In this document: one piece after another, positions 1 through 12,894 of the stretch
How positions within the stretch are numbered: the first letter of the stretch is position 1
Layout of the letters: every line of letters begins with the position of its first letter
Source of the DNA: Roseomonas sp. E05
Lineage (GTDB): Bacteria > Pseudomonadota > Alphaproteobacteria > Acetobacterales > Acetobacteraceae
Direction: 5' to 3'
Assembly: GCF_030063475.1 (NCBI RefSeq)
Contig: NZ_JASIRT010000007.1
Span: 1 to 64,000 of the forward strand
DNA length: 64,000 nt
Notes under the pieces: model-generated
The model's input: only the letters and a program-made list of their open reading frames with translations
Database searches by the model: none
Told to the model about the DNA's origin: nothing
Position numbers and translations under genes: made by a program

Positions 1-2
1 TG

Positions 3-155
3 CGCACCCCGATGTCGGGGCCGCCGCCCTCGCCGAGCCTGCCCGCCGTTCGTCGTGCCATCCTCGACCGGCTGTTCGCGCATCTCGCCACGCCAGTACG
101 ATGTCCGCACTGCCGACGCCGGTTCCTGACACCTCCGCCTAAAGTGCCCAGGTAG
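3..155 (+). CDS. possible 3' end of a gene cut by the window start
   Basis: An open frame runs from the left edge to a TAG at 153-155 and ends in a basic tail containing a CPHC pair (a CxxC that could bind metal). It could be the C-terminus of a gene that starts outside the window. Nothing else supports it, the product is not recognised, and in DNA this G+C-rich a 50-codon open frame can occur by chance. Confidence 0.25.
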   Translation, partial: RTPMSGPPPSPSLPAVRRAILDRLFAHLATPVRCPHCRRRFLTPPPKVPR

Positions 156-222
156 TGCTAGAACGGAATGCCCGCAGCAGCGTTGCTCAACCGTGTGACC
201 ATCCCTCTGCAACGGAGCGCCG

Positions 223-1137
223 ATGTCCCGCCGTCTTGAGCTCAGCATGCCAACGGAACTGCGTGGCCGGATCCTGGAAGGGCTTCACGGCCTGCCGGGG
301 GTCGCGGGCATCGCCCTGCAGGCCGGCGCCTCGGTGGACCCGCCGGGCGACGTCATCTGCGTCGAGGCGACGAACGAGGCGAGCCTGAAGATCCTGAAGA
401 TGCTGGACGAAATGGAGGCCTTCACGCGCGGCTCCATCACCCTCAGCGAGCCGACGGCCATCATCGCGCCCCCGCACCTGGCGGAGCTCGACCGGCAGGG
501 CAGCGAGGCCGCCTGGGAGGAGGTCGGGGAGCAGTTGCGGCGCGGCACCAACGTCAGCGGCAACTTCCTGCTGCTCATGGGACTGTCGGGTATGATCGCG
601 GCCTTCGGCCTGACCTCGGACACGCTGCATGTCGTGGTCGGCGCCATGCTGATCGCACCGGGCTTCGAGCCGCTGCTGCGGATTCCCTTCGAGGCCATGG
701 GCCGCCAGCGCATCCCCCGAGGCGGGCTGCTCTCCAGCCTCGCCGGCTATCTCGCACTGGTGGCCGGAGCTGCCGCCGCGCTGCCGGCCGCACTCCTGCT
801 GACGGGCCGCGAGACGGCCGAGCTGCCGGCGCTGCAATGGGTCCAGTACTGGTCCAGCATCCAGGTGAGCGGCGTTGCCGTCTCGCTCCTTGCCGGCGCC
901 GCGGGCGCCACGATCATCGCGGCACGGCTGACGGTATTCGCCACCGGCGTGATGACCGCGCTCGCCCTGGTTCCGAGCGCAGCTCTCGTCGGGATGGGGC
1001 TCGCCTCGGGCCACCTGGGACTCGCCTGGGCCGCCGCGCAGCGATGGGGCATCGAGGTGCTCTGCGTGCTGTTCGCCGGCGGCCTTGTCATCGCCCTCAA
1101 GCGCTTCATCTGGCACCGGCGCGGCGTGTTCGACTGA
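223..1137 (+). CDS. DUF389 family membrane protein
   Basis: This 304-residue protein has a soluble N-terminal region of about 105 residues followed by roughly six hydrophobic segments (from residue 112 onward, starting with NFLLLMGLSGMIAAFGL and including HVVVGAMLIAPGFEPLL). That arrangement, with the conserved 'GAMLIAP' turn, is the DUF389 signature. The family is widespread and its function is unknown; a transport-related role is only a guess. The ATG at 223 is preceded by GGAG at good spacing. It is a single gene, convergent with the flavin hydroxylase that ends at 1157. Confidence 0.8.
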   Translation: MSRRLELSMPTELRGRILEGLHGLPGVAGIALQAGASVDPPGDVICVEATNEASLKILKMLDEMEAFTRGSITLSEPTAIIAPPHLAELDRQGSEAAWEEVGEQLRRGTNVSGNFLLLMGLSGMIAAFGLTSDTLHVVVGAMLIAPGFEPLLRIPFEAMGRQRIPRGGLLSSLAGYLALVAGAAAALPAALLLTGRETAELPALQWVQYWSSIQVSGVAVSLLAGAAGATIIAARLTVFATGVMTALALVPSAALVGMGLASGHLGLAWAAAQRWGIEVLCVLFAGGLVIALKRFIWHRRGVFD

Positions 1138-1156
1138 CCCCTGCCCCCGGCCCGCC

Positions 1157-2963
<1,807 letters not shown>

Positions 2964-2989
2964 TGCCGCGCACCGTTCATCAGAAGACA

Positions 2990-4372
<1,383 letters not shown>

Positions 4373-4399
4373 AGCTTTCCCCGCCTGAACGGAAACCTG

Positions 4400-4425
4400 G
4401 GGCGCCGGAGTTCACTCCGGCGCCC
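4400..4425 (+). terminator. intrinsic terminator between amtB and the LysR gene
   Basis: A perfect 11-bp stem (GGGCGCCGGAG / CTCCGGCGCCC) with a TTCA loop lies 27 bases after the amtB stop, followed by a T-rich CTCTCTTC. It can serve both convergent genes. Confidence 0.75.
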
Positions 4426-4430
4426 TCTCT

Positions 4431-5333
4431 TCATGGCGGCGCCGCCTGCCGGCGCGCGCGGACAAAGTCCACGAAGGCGCGCAGGACCGCCGGCATGTGC
4501 CGCCGCGAGGCATAGTAGAGCTGCGGCCCCTCGAAGGGCGGCAGCCAGTCCTCCAGCAGCGGGACCAGGGTGCCGCGGGCGATGTCCTCCCGCACCCACT
4601 CCTCGAAGGTCAGCAGGAATCCGACTCCCTCCAGCGCGGCGCTGCGCTCCAGATGCGGGTCGGTGGTGGTGAAGGGCCCCTCCACCCGCAGCGTCACCGT
4701 CTCCGTTCCTCGCTCGAAGACCCAGGGCGGGGTGCTCCCGCTGGGGAAGCGGTGGCGGATGCAGGGCCGGTGCAGCAGGTCTCGCGGGGCGGCGGGGGCA
4801 CCGAGGCGCGCGATCAGCGCCGGGGCGGCCACCAGGACGTAGCGCTGCGGCCCGCCGAGCGGCACGGCGATGGTGTCGCGCGCCAGGCTCTCGCCATAGC
4901 GGATGCCGGCATCGAAGCCCCCGTCGGCGATGTCCACGAAGCTGTCCTCCACCACCACCTCGAGGGTGATGCGCGGATGGGCAGCCAGGAAGGGCGGGAT
5001 CAGCCCGGCGAGGACGAGCTGCGCGGCCGATTGCGGCGCGTTGATGCGCAGCGTGCCGCTCGGCGTGGCGCCCTGGCGTCCCGCCTCCTCCAGCGCGGCG
5101 CCGATCTCGCCCAGCGCCGGGCCGAGCCGGGCCAGCAGCGCCGCCCCGGCCTCGGTCGGGCTGACGCTGCGCGTCGTCCGGTGCAGCAGGCGCAGTCCCA
5201 GCCTATCCTCCAGCGCCCGCAGGCGTTCGCTGAGGCTGGAAGGCGAAATGCCAGCCTCTCGCGCCGCGCGGCGGAAGCTGCGGTGCCGCGCCACGGCGGC
5301 GAAAAGGTCGAGATCCGCCAGAGGAGGCCGCAT
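4431..5333 (-). CDS. LysR-family transcriptional regulator
   Basis: A 300-residue LTTR. Residues 3-60 form the winged helix-turn-helix ([18 protein letters not shown], then [17 protein letters not shown] and [15 protein letters not shown]). The remainder is the periplasmic-binding-protein-like effector domain, including the [10 protein letters not shown] segment typical of the subgroup that controls neighbouring oxidoreductases. It is divergent from the aldo/keto reductase at 5436 with a roughly 100-bp shared promoter region, the usual LysR layout, so that gene is the likely target. An upstream ATG at 5357 would add eight residues. Confidence 0.88.
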   Translation of the reverse strand: MRPPLADLDLFAAVARHRSFRRAAREAGISPSSLSERLRALEDRLGLRLLHRTTRSVSPTEAGAALLARLGPALGEIGAALEEAGRQGATPSGTLRINAPQSAAQLVLAGLIPPFLAAHPRITLEVVVEDSFVDIADGGFDAGIRYGESLARDTIAVPLGGPQRYVLVAAPALIARLGAPAAPRDLLHRPCIRHRFPSGSTPPWVFERGTETVTLRVEGPFTTTDPHLERSAALEGVGFLLTFEEWVREDIARGTLVPLLEDWLPPFEGPQLYYASRRHMPAVLRAFVDFVRARRQAAPP

Positions 5334-5420
5334 TGTTCGCCATTCCGGATGGTCCATGCGGATCGTAACGGATTATCGGATACCCGCCCAGCCCCCATTC
5401 TCCGCCGCGCCACCGAGACG

Positions 5421-5432
5421 AGAGAGAGAGAG
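5421..5432. repeat. (AG)6 dinucleotide tract at the ribosome-binding position
   Basis: Six AG units run to within four bases of the aldo/keto reductase ATG at 5436 and form its only purine-rich Shine-Dalgarno sequence. Length changes would alter spacing or strength of translation initiation. Confidence 0.6.
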
Positions 5433-5435
5433 ACC

Positions 5436-6437
5436 ATGGAACGCCGCCAACTGGGCCGCACCGGCCCGCAGGTTTCCGCCCTTGGCCTGGGCTGCATGGG
5501 CATGTCGGATTTCTATGGCCCGGCCGACCGCGCCGAGAGCCTGGCCACCATCGCCGCCGCCGTGGAGCGGGGCATCACGCTCCTCGACACCGGGGACTTC
5601 TATGGCATGGGCCATAATGAGATGCTGATCGGCGAGGCGCTGCGGCAGCAGCGGCGCGAGGACCTGGTCATCAGCGTCAAGTTCGGCGCGCTGCGCGGGC
5701 CGGACAATATCTGGGCCGGCTATGACGCGCGTCCGGCCGCCGTGCGCAACTTCCTCGCCTATACGCTGAAGCGCCTGGGCACCGACTACATCGACATCTA
5801 CCGCCCCGCCCGCCTCGACCCCGCCGTGCCGATCGAGGAGACCGTGGGCGCCATCGGTGAGTTGGTGAAGGCGGGCTATGTCCGCCATGTCGGCCTCTCG
5901 GAGGTGGGCGCGCAGACCATCCGCCGCGCCGCCGCCGCCCATCCGATCGCCGACCTGCAGATCGAGTACTCGCTGATTTCGCGCGGCATCGAGGCCGAGA
6001 TCCTGCCGGCCTGCCGTGAGCTGGGCATCGGCGTCACCGCCTATGGGGTGCTCTCCCGCGGGCTGATCAGTGGCCACTGGTCCAGGGATCGCGGCGGCCG
6101 GGGCGATTTCCGCGACCACAGCCCACGCTTCCAGGGGGAGAACCTGGAGCACAACCTGGCGCTGGTCGAGGCACTGCGGGGCGTGGCCGCGGCGCGCGGC
6201 GCCAGCGTGGCGCAGGTGGCCATCGCCTGGGTCGCCGCGCGCGGGACGGACATTGTTCCGCTGGTCGGCGCGCGGCGGCGGGACCGGCTCACCGAGGCGC
6301 TGGGCGCGCTGGACGTGACGCTGAACGAGGCCGACCTCGCGGCCATCGAGCGGGCGGTGCCGCCGGGTGCCGCCGCGGGCGCGCGCTACCCGGAAGCGCA
6401 GCTCGTGCACATGGACAGCGAGCGTCCGGCCTCCTGA
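5436..6437 (+). CDS. aldo/keto reductase with substituted catalytic His
   Basis: A 333-residue AKR (beta/alpha)8 barrel, NADPH-dependent carbonyl reductase family. The N-terminus [20 protein letters not shown] and the Asp/Tyr pair in [14 protein letters not shown] are typical, as is the Lys of VISVKFG and the cofactor-binding C-terminal segment [19 protein letters not shown]. The catalytic His, normally in a YQHRVDP-like motif, is replaced: here the segment reads IYRPARLDP, so Ala stands where His is expected. I recall this as the mark of a recognised AKR branch rather than a mutation, but reductase activity is less certain. It is divergent from a LysR regulator. Confidence 0.88.
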   Translation: MERRQLGRTGPQVSALGLGCMGMSDFYGPADRAESLATIAAAVERGITLLDTGDFYGMGHNEMLIGEALRQQRREDLVISVKFGALRGPDNIWAGYDARPAAVRNFLAYTLKRLGTDYIDIYRPARLDPAVPIEETVGAIGELVKAGYVRHVGLSEVGAQTIRRAAAAHPIADLQIEYSLISRGIEAEILPACRELGIGVTAYGVLSRGLISGHWSRDRGGRGDFRDHSPRFQGENLEHNLALVEALRGVAAARGASVAQVAIAWVAARGTDIVPLVGARRRDRLTEALGALDVTLNEADLAAIERAVPPGAAAGARYPEAQLVHMDSERPAS

Positions 6438-6512
6438 GCGGCGGAAGGCGGGGTCTGCAGGGCGGGCATCACCGGGCGAGTACCGGCGCCCACCTGCCCG
6501 CGGGCCGGCGGT

Positions 6513-6980
6513 TCAGCGCAGGCGCCGCAGATTGCCAGCCACGGTGCGGCTGACCGGACGCAGCGACTGCTCCGCCACGCCGAGCGCGGCACCGCTGAAG
6601 CCCATGCCGAAGCTGGCGGCGCGGTTCGCGGCACCCATCGCCCATTCCGTCTGCGCCATCATCCAGCCCATCGCCGTGCGGCTGGTTGCGGCGCGCAACA
6701 TGGCGCGCTGGGCGGCCTCCACTTCGGCGAGGCCATAGTCCATCGCGCGCTGGGAGAGCTCCGCCGCGCCCTGCGCCACGGCCGCGCCGCAGGCGGAAAA
6801 GGCCAGCATCTTCTCGGGCACCATGCGCCCGACCTCCAGCGCGGTGGAAAGAGGGCCGCGCGTCCGGGCCTCCTCGGCGGAGAGCCTGACATCCACCACC
6901 TGCCGGGCGGAGGTCAGCAGGGTCACGACATTGCCCGCATGGCGCACGAAGCGCGGGCCTGTATCCGACGCACGGGTCAT
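6513..6980 (-). CDS. phasin-like helical protein of unknown function
   Basis: 155 residues, Ala-rich and almost entirely helix-forming, with spaced aromatic and Met residues (for example MDYGLAEVEAAQRAML, TAMGWMMAQTEWAMG). The amphipathic helical pattern and size resemble phasins, the coat proteins of polyhydroxyalkanoate granules, but there is no decisive motif and no pha gene nearby. An ATG at 6980 starts the frame. No signal peptide is seen. Codon use is like its neighbours, so I regard it as a real gene with an unproven role. Confidence 0.6.
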   Translation of the reverse strand: MTRASDTGPRFVRHAGNVVTLLTSARQVVDVRLSAEEARTRGPLSTALEVGRMVPEKMLAFSACGAAVAQGAAELSQRAMDYGLAEVEAAQRAMLRAATSRTAMGWMMAQTEWAMGAANRAASFGMGFSGAALGVAEQSLRPVSRTVAGNLRRLR

Positions 6981-7052
6981 CCTGTGGACTCCGGAAGGGG
7001 ACTTCCACGAGAACGCCGGTGCGGCGCGGCGGTTTTGCGGGAAAACGAGCCC

Positions 7053-7568
7053 TCAGGCCGGACCGCGCAACTGTGGGTTGTCAAAGACCGGCTGCCGATA
7101 GGCGGCCAGCGCCTCACCCAGGGCGGCCGCAAGGTCCTGCTTCTCCTCCTCGGAGAGGAAGCGGCCGATCTCCACCCGGCGGCCGCGCTGGACCAGCGCC
7201 AGCCCGGTGCGCTCCGACCACTCGATGCGCGCCCAGTAGGGATCGAGCGATGCCTCCTCGCGCCGGCCACGCCAGTCCGCGCGGCGGATGACAAGGCGCG
7301 CCGAGGTCAGCGACACCACCTCCCAGGCCCGGCCGGACCAGCGGTGATGCAGCCAGACCAGCAGCAGAACGAGGCCGGATTCCAGCCCCAGGAAAGGCAG
7401 CACGGGCCAGGCGCCCATCAGCACGAACAGCAGGCCGCCGCCGATGGCCCAGAGCGCGCAAAGCGCGCCCAGCACCAGGAAGGCGGTGGGCCGCAGGCTG
7501 CGGGGCGGCGTGCTGACCGCCTCGAACAGCACCGGATCGGCAGGGCGCGGTTCAGGGGTTGCTGACAT
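7053..7568 (-). CDS. DUF2244 membrane protein
   Basis: A 171-residue protein with two adjacent membrane spans at about residues 30-75, then a cytoplasmic beta-rich domain (WEVVSLTSARLVIRR, then LVQRGRRVEIGRFLSEEEK) typical of DUF2244. The family is common in alphaproteobacteria, often near cytochrome oxidase or nth genes; its function is unknown. The ATG at 7568 fits family length better than the longer open frame to 7598. It is divergent from nth with 70 bases between the two start codons, so the promoters must overlap. Confidence 0.75.
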   Translation of the reverse strand: MSATPEPRPADPVLFEAVSTPPRSLRPTAFLVLGALCALWAIGGGLLFVLMGAWPVLPFLGLESGLVLLLVWLHHRWSGRAWEVVSLTSARLVIRRADWRGRREEASLDPYWARIEWSERTGLALVQRGRRVEIGRFLSEEEKQDLAAALGEALAAYRQPVFDNPQLRGPA

Positions 7569-7638
7569 TGCGGGAAGACATAGGCTGTTGGAGCCCACAG
7601 CACAGATGGGGCACCGCCATTATGTCGATTCGCCAGTC

Positions 7639-8400
7639 ATGAAATCCCCTGCCCCGCCCCTTCCCGCCAGCGAGGCGGCGCCCGCCCCCCGTCCGCGCGC
7701 GTCCCGCAAGCCGCTGCACGGCACGGCCGAGGTGCCGCGCCGGGCGCGCAAGATGTCCGCGGCGCAGGCCGAGCGCTTCATCCGCGCCCTCGCCGCCGCC
7801 AACCCGAAGCCCGAGACCGAGCTGCACTACACCACCCCCTACACGCTGCTGGTGGCGGTGATGCTCTCGGCCCAGACCACCGACGTCTCGGTGAACAAGG
7901 CCACGGCCACGCTGTTCAAGGCGGCTGACACCCCTGCCGCCATGGTGGCGCTGGGCGAGGAGGGCGTGGCGGAGCATATCCGCCGCATCGGCCTGTGGAA
8001 GGCCAAGGCGCGCAACCTCATCACGCTCTCCCAGCAGTTGCTGGACCGGCATGGCGGCGAGGTGCCGGCCGACCGGGCGGCGCTGGAGGCGCTGGCCGGC
8101 GTCGGCCGCAAGACCGCCAATGTCGTGCTGAACGTCGCCTTCGGCGAGGAGGCGATGGCGGTGGACACGCACATCTTCCGCCTGGGCAACCGCACCGGCC
8201 TGGCGCCCGGCAAGACGCCGCGGGAGGTGGAGGAAGGCCTGATGAAGCGTGTGCCGGCCGACCTGCTGCGGGACGCGCACCATTGGCTGATCCTGCACGG
8301 GCGCTATATCTGCAAGGCGCGGCTGCCGGAATGCTGGCACTGCGTGGTGCGCGCGGAATGCAACTATGCCGACAAGGTGCTCTGGCCGCCGCCGCGCTGA
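7639..8400 (+). CDS. nth: endonuclease III (base-excision DNA glycosylase/AP lyase)
   Basis: A 253-residue Nth protein. The helix-hairpin-helix LAGVGRKTANVV contains the catalytic Lys158, and the general base is Asp176 in VDTHIFR. The C-terminal [4Fe-4S] loop is intact: Cys225, 232, 235 and 241 in C-x6-C-x2-C-x5-C spacing. The enzyme removes oxidised pyrimidines and cleaves abasic sites. The first 38 residues are a Pro/Arg-rich extension beyond the E. coli protein, common in alphaproteobacterial homologs. An earlier ATG at 7606 is possible but lacks a clear ribosome-binding site. Confidence 0.95.
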   Translation: MKSPAPPLPASEAAPAPRPRASRKPLHGTAEVPRRARKMSAAQAERFIRALAAANPKPETELHYTTPYTLLVAVMLSAQTTDVSVNKATATLFKAADTPAAMVALGEEGVAEHIRRIGLWKAKARNLITLSQQLLDRHGGEVPADRAALEALAGVGRKTANVVLNVAFGEEAMAVDTHIFRLGNRTGLAPGKTPREVEEGLMKRVPADLLRDAHHWLILHGRYICKARLPECWHCVVRAECNYADKVLWPPPR

Positions 8401-8521
8401 GGCTTGCCCCTCTCCTTCACCCCTTCCACCGCCGCCTCCGGGGTGCCATCACATCTGCATCCCCCGCGCATCCGGCCATGGCTTCGCGCGGTTGCGGCAC
8501 CGCACTCCTAACCTTTATGTG

Positions 8522-9040
8522 ATGCGCATGAATCGGCTCCTCCCCATCGTGATGATGCTTGGCCTGCCCATCGGCATGATGAGCGCGGCCCCTGCCCTGG
8601 CGCAGCGCCCACAGGCGCTCGGCACTTTTCAGGACTGGACCGCCGCCACATATACGGAGGGCAGGAGCAAGATCTGCTACGCCTTCACGCGGGCCAGCAA
8701 GACAGAGGGCGCCGGCAACCGGCAGAACGTGATGCTCACCGTCACGCACCGGCCGCAGGGGCGTGATCAGGTGGCGCTGCGCTCCGGCTACACCTATGCC
8801 CCCAAGGCCGAGGTCACGGTGGCCGTCGGTGACACCGAACTCGACTTCTACACCGCGCAGGACAACGCCTTCGCGCGCAACGGCGGCAGGGCCGTGGCCG
8901 CTTTCAAGGCGGGCGCCAACGCCGTGGCCAAGGGCAGTGGCCCGCAGGGGCGCGGCACCGCCACCGATACCTTCTCCCTCTCCGGCTTCACCGCGGCCTA
9001 CGAGGCCATCAGCAAGGAGTGCCCGGCCGGCCGCCGGTGA
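8522..9040 (+). CDS. invasion-associated locus B (IalB) family secreted protein
   Basis: A 172-residue exported protein. The signal peptide covers about residues 1-28 (basic MRMNR, hydrophobic core, AALA-type cleavage at PALAQ). The mature part starts [11 protein letters not shown] and carries [11 protein letters not shown], the pattern of the IalB family, first named from Bartonella but general in alphaproteobacteria, where its periplasmic role is poorly defined. The two mature Cys residues could form a disulfide. The upstream frame is open but the ATG at 8522 gives the signal peptide. It ends 13 bases before rlmN. Confidence 0.75.
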   Translation: MRMNRLLPIVMMLGLPIGMMSAAPALAQRPQALGTFQDWTAATYTEGRSKICYAFTRASKTEGAGNRQNVMLTVTHRPQGRDQVALRSGYTYAPKAEVTVAVGDTELDFYTAQDNAFARNGGRAVAAFKAGANAVAKGSGPQGRGTATDTFSLSGFTAAYEAISKECPAGRR

Positions 9041-9053
9041 TCCAGGAACCAGC

Positions 9054-10283
9054 ATGACCCAGACCCCCGCCCCCGCTTCCCCGGCCGAGCTTTCCGAGGC
9101 CGAGCGCGCCCGCGTCCTGGCCAAGGCCGCGCTTTTCGCGCCGCCCGCCGCCACGCTGCCGGACGGCCGCCGCGACCTGGTCGGCCTCTCGCGCGAGGAG
9201 CTGGCGGCGGAGATGGTCGCCATCGGCGAGAAGCCCTTCCGCGCCAAGCAGCTCTGGCACTGGATCTACCACCAGGGCGTGACCGACTTCGCGAAGATGT
9301 CCACCATCGCCAAGCCGATGCAGGCCAGGCTGGCGGAGCGCTTCGTGGTCGGCCGCCCCGGCGTGGTGACGGAGCAGACCAGCACCGACGCCACGCGGAA
9401 GTTCCTCTTCGGCTTCCGCGACGGCCAGCAGGTCGAGACCGTCTATATCCCGGACGAGCAGGAGGACCGCGGCGCCGTCTGCATCTCCACCCAGGTCGGC
9501 TGCACCCTGTCGTGCAAGTTCTGCCACACCGGCACGCAGAAGCTGGTGCGCAACCTGGGCGCGGCCGAGATCGTCGGCCAGTTCATGGCGGCGCGGGACG
9601 CCTATGGCGAGTGGCCGAGCCCGACCGACGGCACGCCGCGGCTGCTCAGCACCATCGTCATCATGGGGATGGGCGAGCCGCTCTATAACTACGAGAACGT
9701 CGCCAAGGCGATGCGCATCATCATGGACAACGAGGGCATCGCGCTCTCGCGCCGGCGCATCACCCTCTCGACCTCGGGCGTGGTGCCGATGATGGACCGG
9801 TGCGGCGAGGAGCTGGGCGTCGGCCTCGCGGTCTCGCTGCATGCGGTGCGCAACGACATCCGCGACGAGATCGTGCCGCTGAACCGCAAATACCCGATCG
9901 AGGAGCTGATGGCGGCCTGCCGCCGCTATCCCGGCGCCTCCAATGCCCGGCGCATCACCTTCGAATACGTCATGCTGAAGGGCGTGAACGATTCCGAGGC
10001 CGATGCGCGCGAGCTGGTGCGGCTGCTGAAGGGCCTGCCGGCCAAGGTGAACCTGATCCCGTTCAACCCCTGGCCCGGCAGCCCCTACGAGACCTCTTCG
10101 AACAACGCCATCCACCGCTTCGCGAACATCGTGATGGAGGCTGGCTATGCCTCGCCCATCCGCAAGCCGCGCGGGCGGGACATCCTGGCCGCCTGCGGGC
10201 AGCTCAAGACGGAGAGCGAGCGCCGCCGCGCCGCGCGCCCCGGGGCCGCCCCTCCCGAGACCAACCGGGCCGACGCGGCGTGA
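9054..10283 (+). CDS. rlmN: dual-specificity rRNA/tRNA methyltransferase RlmN
   Basis: A 409-residue radical SAM methylase that methylates C2 of adenosine (23S A2503 and tRNA A37). The radical SAM cluster motif is CTLSCKFC (CxxxCxxC), and the second essential Cys lies near the C-terminus in DILAACGQL. Other family segments are [29 protein letters not shown] and [15 protein letters not shown]. The ATG at 9054 follows AGGA. The C-terminal end overlaps the next gene's GTG by four bases (GTGA). Confidence 0.96.
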   Translation: MTQTPAPASPAELSEAERARVLAKAALFAPPAATLPDGRRDLVGLSREELAAEMVAIGEKPFRAKQLWHWIYHQGVTDFAKMSTIAKPMQARLAERFVVGRPGVVTEQTSTDATRKFLFGFRDGQQVETVYIPDEQEDRGAVCISTQVGCTLSCKFCHTGTQKLVRNLGAAEIVGQFMAARDAYGEWPSPTDGTPRLLSTIVIMGMGEPLYNYENVAKAMRIIMDNEGIALSRRRITLSTSGVVPMMDRCGEELGVGLAVSLHAVRNDIRDEIVPLNRKYPIEELMAACRRYPGASNARRITFEYVMLKGVNDSEADARELVRLLKGLPAKVNLIPFNPWPGSPYETSSNNAIHRFANIVMEAGYASPIRKPRGRDILAACGQLKTESERRRAARPGAAPPETNRADAA

Positions 10284-11488
10284 GTGCGGAGGGGGCGGCA
10301 CCCGCCGCCGCCACGCAGCCCTCACTCGCCGTCCTGCCGCTGCTCGCCGCCGCCGGCTTCGTCACCGGCTGCGGCATCCGCCTGCTTGACCCCCTCCTGC
10401 CGCTGATCGCCCACGACCTGGGCGTGACGGTGGCGGAGGTCGCCATATTGGTAACCAGCTTCGCCATCCCCTACGGCCTGTGCCAGGTGCTGCTCGGCCC
10501 GCTGGGCGACCGCTTCGGCAAGCTACGCGTGCTGGTGCTGGGCGTGCTGCTCTACGGGGTGGCCATGGGCGTCTGCGCCGTGGCGGGCTCGCTCGGGCAG
10601 CTCGTCGCTCTGCGCGCGGTCACCGGGGCGCTGGGCGGCGCCATCATTCCGCTCGCCATGGCCTGGATCGGCGACAACGTGCCCTATGAGGAGCGGCAGG
10701 CCACGATCAGCCGCTTCCTCACCGGCATCGTGCTGTCGCAGCTGCTCACCGGGCCGGTTTCCGGCAGCGTGGGGCAGGTGGTGGGCTGGCGCGGCGCCTT
10801 CCTGCTGGTCGGCGTGCTGGCGGCGCTGACCGGCGCCGGCATCATGCTGCGGCTCGGCGGCGGGTTGTGGCGGGGCGGGGTCGCGGGCCAGGGGCAGCTC
10901 GGCTTCGCCACCCACCGGATGCTGCTGCGGCGCCCGGCGGCGCGGCGACTGCTGGCTGTGGCCTTCCTGGATGGTGCGCTGCTGTTCGGCGGCGCCTTCC
11001 CCTTCATCGGCTCCTACCTCATCCAGGACTTCCATCTGGAGCCCTGGCAGGCCGGCCTGGTGGTGGCGGGCTTCGGCCTGGGCTCGCTCATCTATACCCG
11101 GCTGGCCTCGCGGCTGGTGCGCCGTCTCGGCGAGATCCGGCTGCTGATGCTGGGGGGCGGGCTGCTGGCTTTGGCGCTGCTGGCTCTTGCCCTGGCGCCG
11201 AACTGGGCGATGGTGGCGGTGCCGCAGGTGCTGCTCGGCCTGTTCTTCTTCATGTTCCACGGCGTCTTGCAGGCCCGCGCCACGGAAGTGCTGCCCGAGG
11301 CGCGCGCCACCGCGGTCTCCTCCTTCTCCATGGCCCTGTTCCTGGGCCAGGGTGTGGGCTCCATCGCCTTCGGCGCGCTGCTGGCGCATGGCGGGTATCA
11401 GCTGGCCTTCCTGGGCTCGGCTGCGGGCATCCTGCTGCTCAGCCTGTGGTGCTGGCGGGGGCTTTCGCCGGAGCGCGGCACGGCCTGA
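10280..11488 (+). CDS. MFS transporter
   Basis: A 402-residue, roughly 12-span major facilitator. Motif A is [15 protein letters not shown] in loop 2-3, and the central cytoplasmic loop is short. This drug/metabolite efflux type has no recognisable substrate signature. It starts with GTG at 10280, translationally coupled to rlmN by a four-base overlap, so it is probably co-transcribed with it. It is followed by a strong terminator, which separates it from the second MFS gene. Confidence 0.85.
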   Translation: MSAEGAAPAAATQPSLAVLPLLAAAGFVTGCGIRLLDPLLPLIAHDLGVTVAEVAILVTSFAIPYGLCQVLLGPLGDRFGKLRVLVLGVLLYGVAMGVCAVAGSLGQLVALRAVTGALGGAIIPLAMAWIGDNVPYEERQATISRFLTGIVLSQLLTGPVSGSVGQVVGWRGAFLLVGVLAALTGAGIMLRLGGGLWRGGVAGQGQLGFATHRMLLRRPAARRLLAVAFLDGALLFGGAFPFIGSYLIQDFHLEPWQAGLVVAGFGLGSLIYTRLASRLVRRLGEIRLLMLGGGLLALALLALALAPNWAMVAVPQVLLGLFFFMFHGVLQARATEVLPEARATAVSSFSMALFLGQGVGSIAFGALLAHGGYQLAFLGSAAGILLLSLWCWRGLSPERGTA

Positions 11489-11501
11489 GAGAGCGGCAAG
11501 G

Positions 11502-11531
11502 CCGGGGGGAATTCTTTCCCCCGGTCTTTTT
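11502..11531 (+). terminator. intrinsic terminator, GGGGGAATTC-type
   Basis: An eight-to-nine-bp stem (CCGGGGGGA / TCCCCCGG, one base bulged) with a short ATTCTT loop is followed by TCTTTTTCC. Two similar hairpins recur in the window at 35524 and 61317. Confidence 0.8.
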
Positions 11532-11600
11532 CCTCTCCCCCTTGGCCTCGGCGCCGGGCCGGGCCAAACCCGCAGCGGGACGGAAACGGACACGGACTCC

Positions 11601-12827
11601 ATGAACACCCGCGAGGGATCGGCGGCCTTCGTGGCGCCGCTGGTGGTGCTGGCCCTCGGCCACATGCTCTCCAACATGCTGCGCACCCTGCCGGCGATCG
11701 CCGCCGACGTGCTGACGCGCGATCTCCACGTCTCGCCGGAGGGACTGGCCAGCCTCACCGGCGCCTATCACTTCGCCTTCGCCGCCGGGCAGATCCCGTT
11801 GGGAGTCGCGCTGGACCGCTTTGGCGTCCGGCCCGTCTCCCTGGTGCTGCTGGCAACGGTGGCGGTGGGCTCTGTGCTGGCGGCGCTGGTAGGCGGGCCG
11901 GCCGGTTTCCTGCTGGCCCAGGTGGTGCTCGGCCTCGGCTGCTGCGGCATGCTGCTCTGCCCCATGACGCTCGCCGCCAAGTTGCTGAGCCCCGCGCAGT
12001 TCGGCCTCTGGTCCGGGCTGATCCAGGCGCTTGGCAATGTCGGCATGCTGCTCTCCGCCAGCCCGCTGGCCTGGCTGGTGGAGCATCATGGCTGGCGGGC
12101 CGGCTTCTGGGTGGCGGCGGGCATGGCGGTGCTGGTGGCGCTGCTGGTCCGGCTGGCGGTGCCCGATCCGGTTCCCGCCGACGGGCCGCATCCCAGCCTG
12201 CTGACCGATGCCCGCGCGGTGCTCCGGCTCGGCACCAGCCCGGCGCTGCGGGGCATCATGCTGCTTTCCTTCACCTCCTTCGCCGTGATCATCGGCGTGC
12301 GCGGCCTCTGGGGCGGCCCCTGGCTGATGGAGGTGAAAGGGCTGGGCCGCATCGCGGCGGGCAATGTCCTGCTGGTGTTCACCCTCTCGCTGATCATCGG
12401 CCCGGCCCTGGCGGGCGTGCTGGACCGCCGCCTCGGCCACCGCCGCACCCTCCTCGCCGCAGGGCACGCGCTGGCCGGAATGCTGGTGCTGCTGGTGGCT
12501 GGCGGTGGGCCGGGTGGCTGGCTGTCGGACCTGGCGGGCCTGCCCATGCTGCCCGTGGCGGCGGACACGGCGCTGCTCTTCACCTTCGGCCTGGCCATCT
12601 CCATCCAGCCGCTGCTCTTCGCCCTGACCCGTGCGGCGGTGCCGCCGGATCGGGTGGGCAAGGCGCTCTCCGGCACCAACCTCGCCATGTTCCTCGGCGG
12701 CGCGGTGCTGCAGGCGGCCTCCGGCCCGGTCGGGGCGGCGGGCGGGCCCGGAGCGGCGATCGCCTTCCTGGGGGGCGTGGTGCTGATCGGCACCGCGCTG
12801 TTCTTGGCGACGACGCGGCGCGGTTGA
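11601..12827 (+). CDS. MFS transporter, CynX/NarK-like type
   Basis: A 408-residue 12-span transporter with signature GQIPLGVALDRFGVRPV in loop 2-3 and a short N-terminal tail. It is only distantly similar to the MFS gene just upstream, so this is not a recent tandem copy. The ATG at 11601 lies 112 bases after the previous stop, downstream of a terminator, so it probably has its own promoter. The substrate is unknown; the fold-level resemblance to uncharacterised small-molecule permeases is all that can be said. Confidence 0.83.
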   Translation: MNTREGSAAFVAPLVVLALGHMLSNMLRTLPAIAADVLTRDLHVSPEGLASLTGAYHFAFAAGQIPLGVALDRFGVRPVSLVLLATVAVGSVLAALVGGPAGFLLAQVVLGLGCCGMLLCPMTLAAKLLSPAQFGLWSGLIQALGNVGMLLSASPLAWLVEHHGWRAGFWVAAGMAVLVALLVRLAVPDPVPADGPHPSLLTDARAVLRLGTSPALRGIMLLSFTSFAVIIGVRGLWGGPWLMEVKGLGRIAAGNVLLVFTLSLIIGPALAGVLDRRLGHRRTLLAAGHALAGMLVLLVAGGGPGGWLSDLAGLPMLPVAADTALLFTFGLAISIQPLLFALTRAAVPPDRVGKALSGTNLAMFLGGAVLQAASGPVGAAGGPGAAIAFLGGVVLIGTALFLATTRRG

Positions 12828-12894
12828 CACGGCGCCCCCGCCAGCGCTCAAGGGCGCGCAAACCACCGCCAGTTCGCCATGAAAGCCGGAACGC

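Noticed and set aside
10280-12827. The two neighbouring MFS genes as a recent tandem duplication
   Set aside because: Their loop and span sequences differ throughout, and a terminator lies between them.
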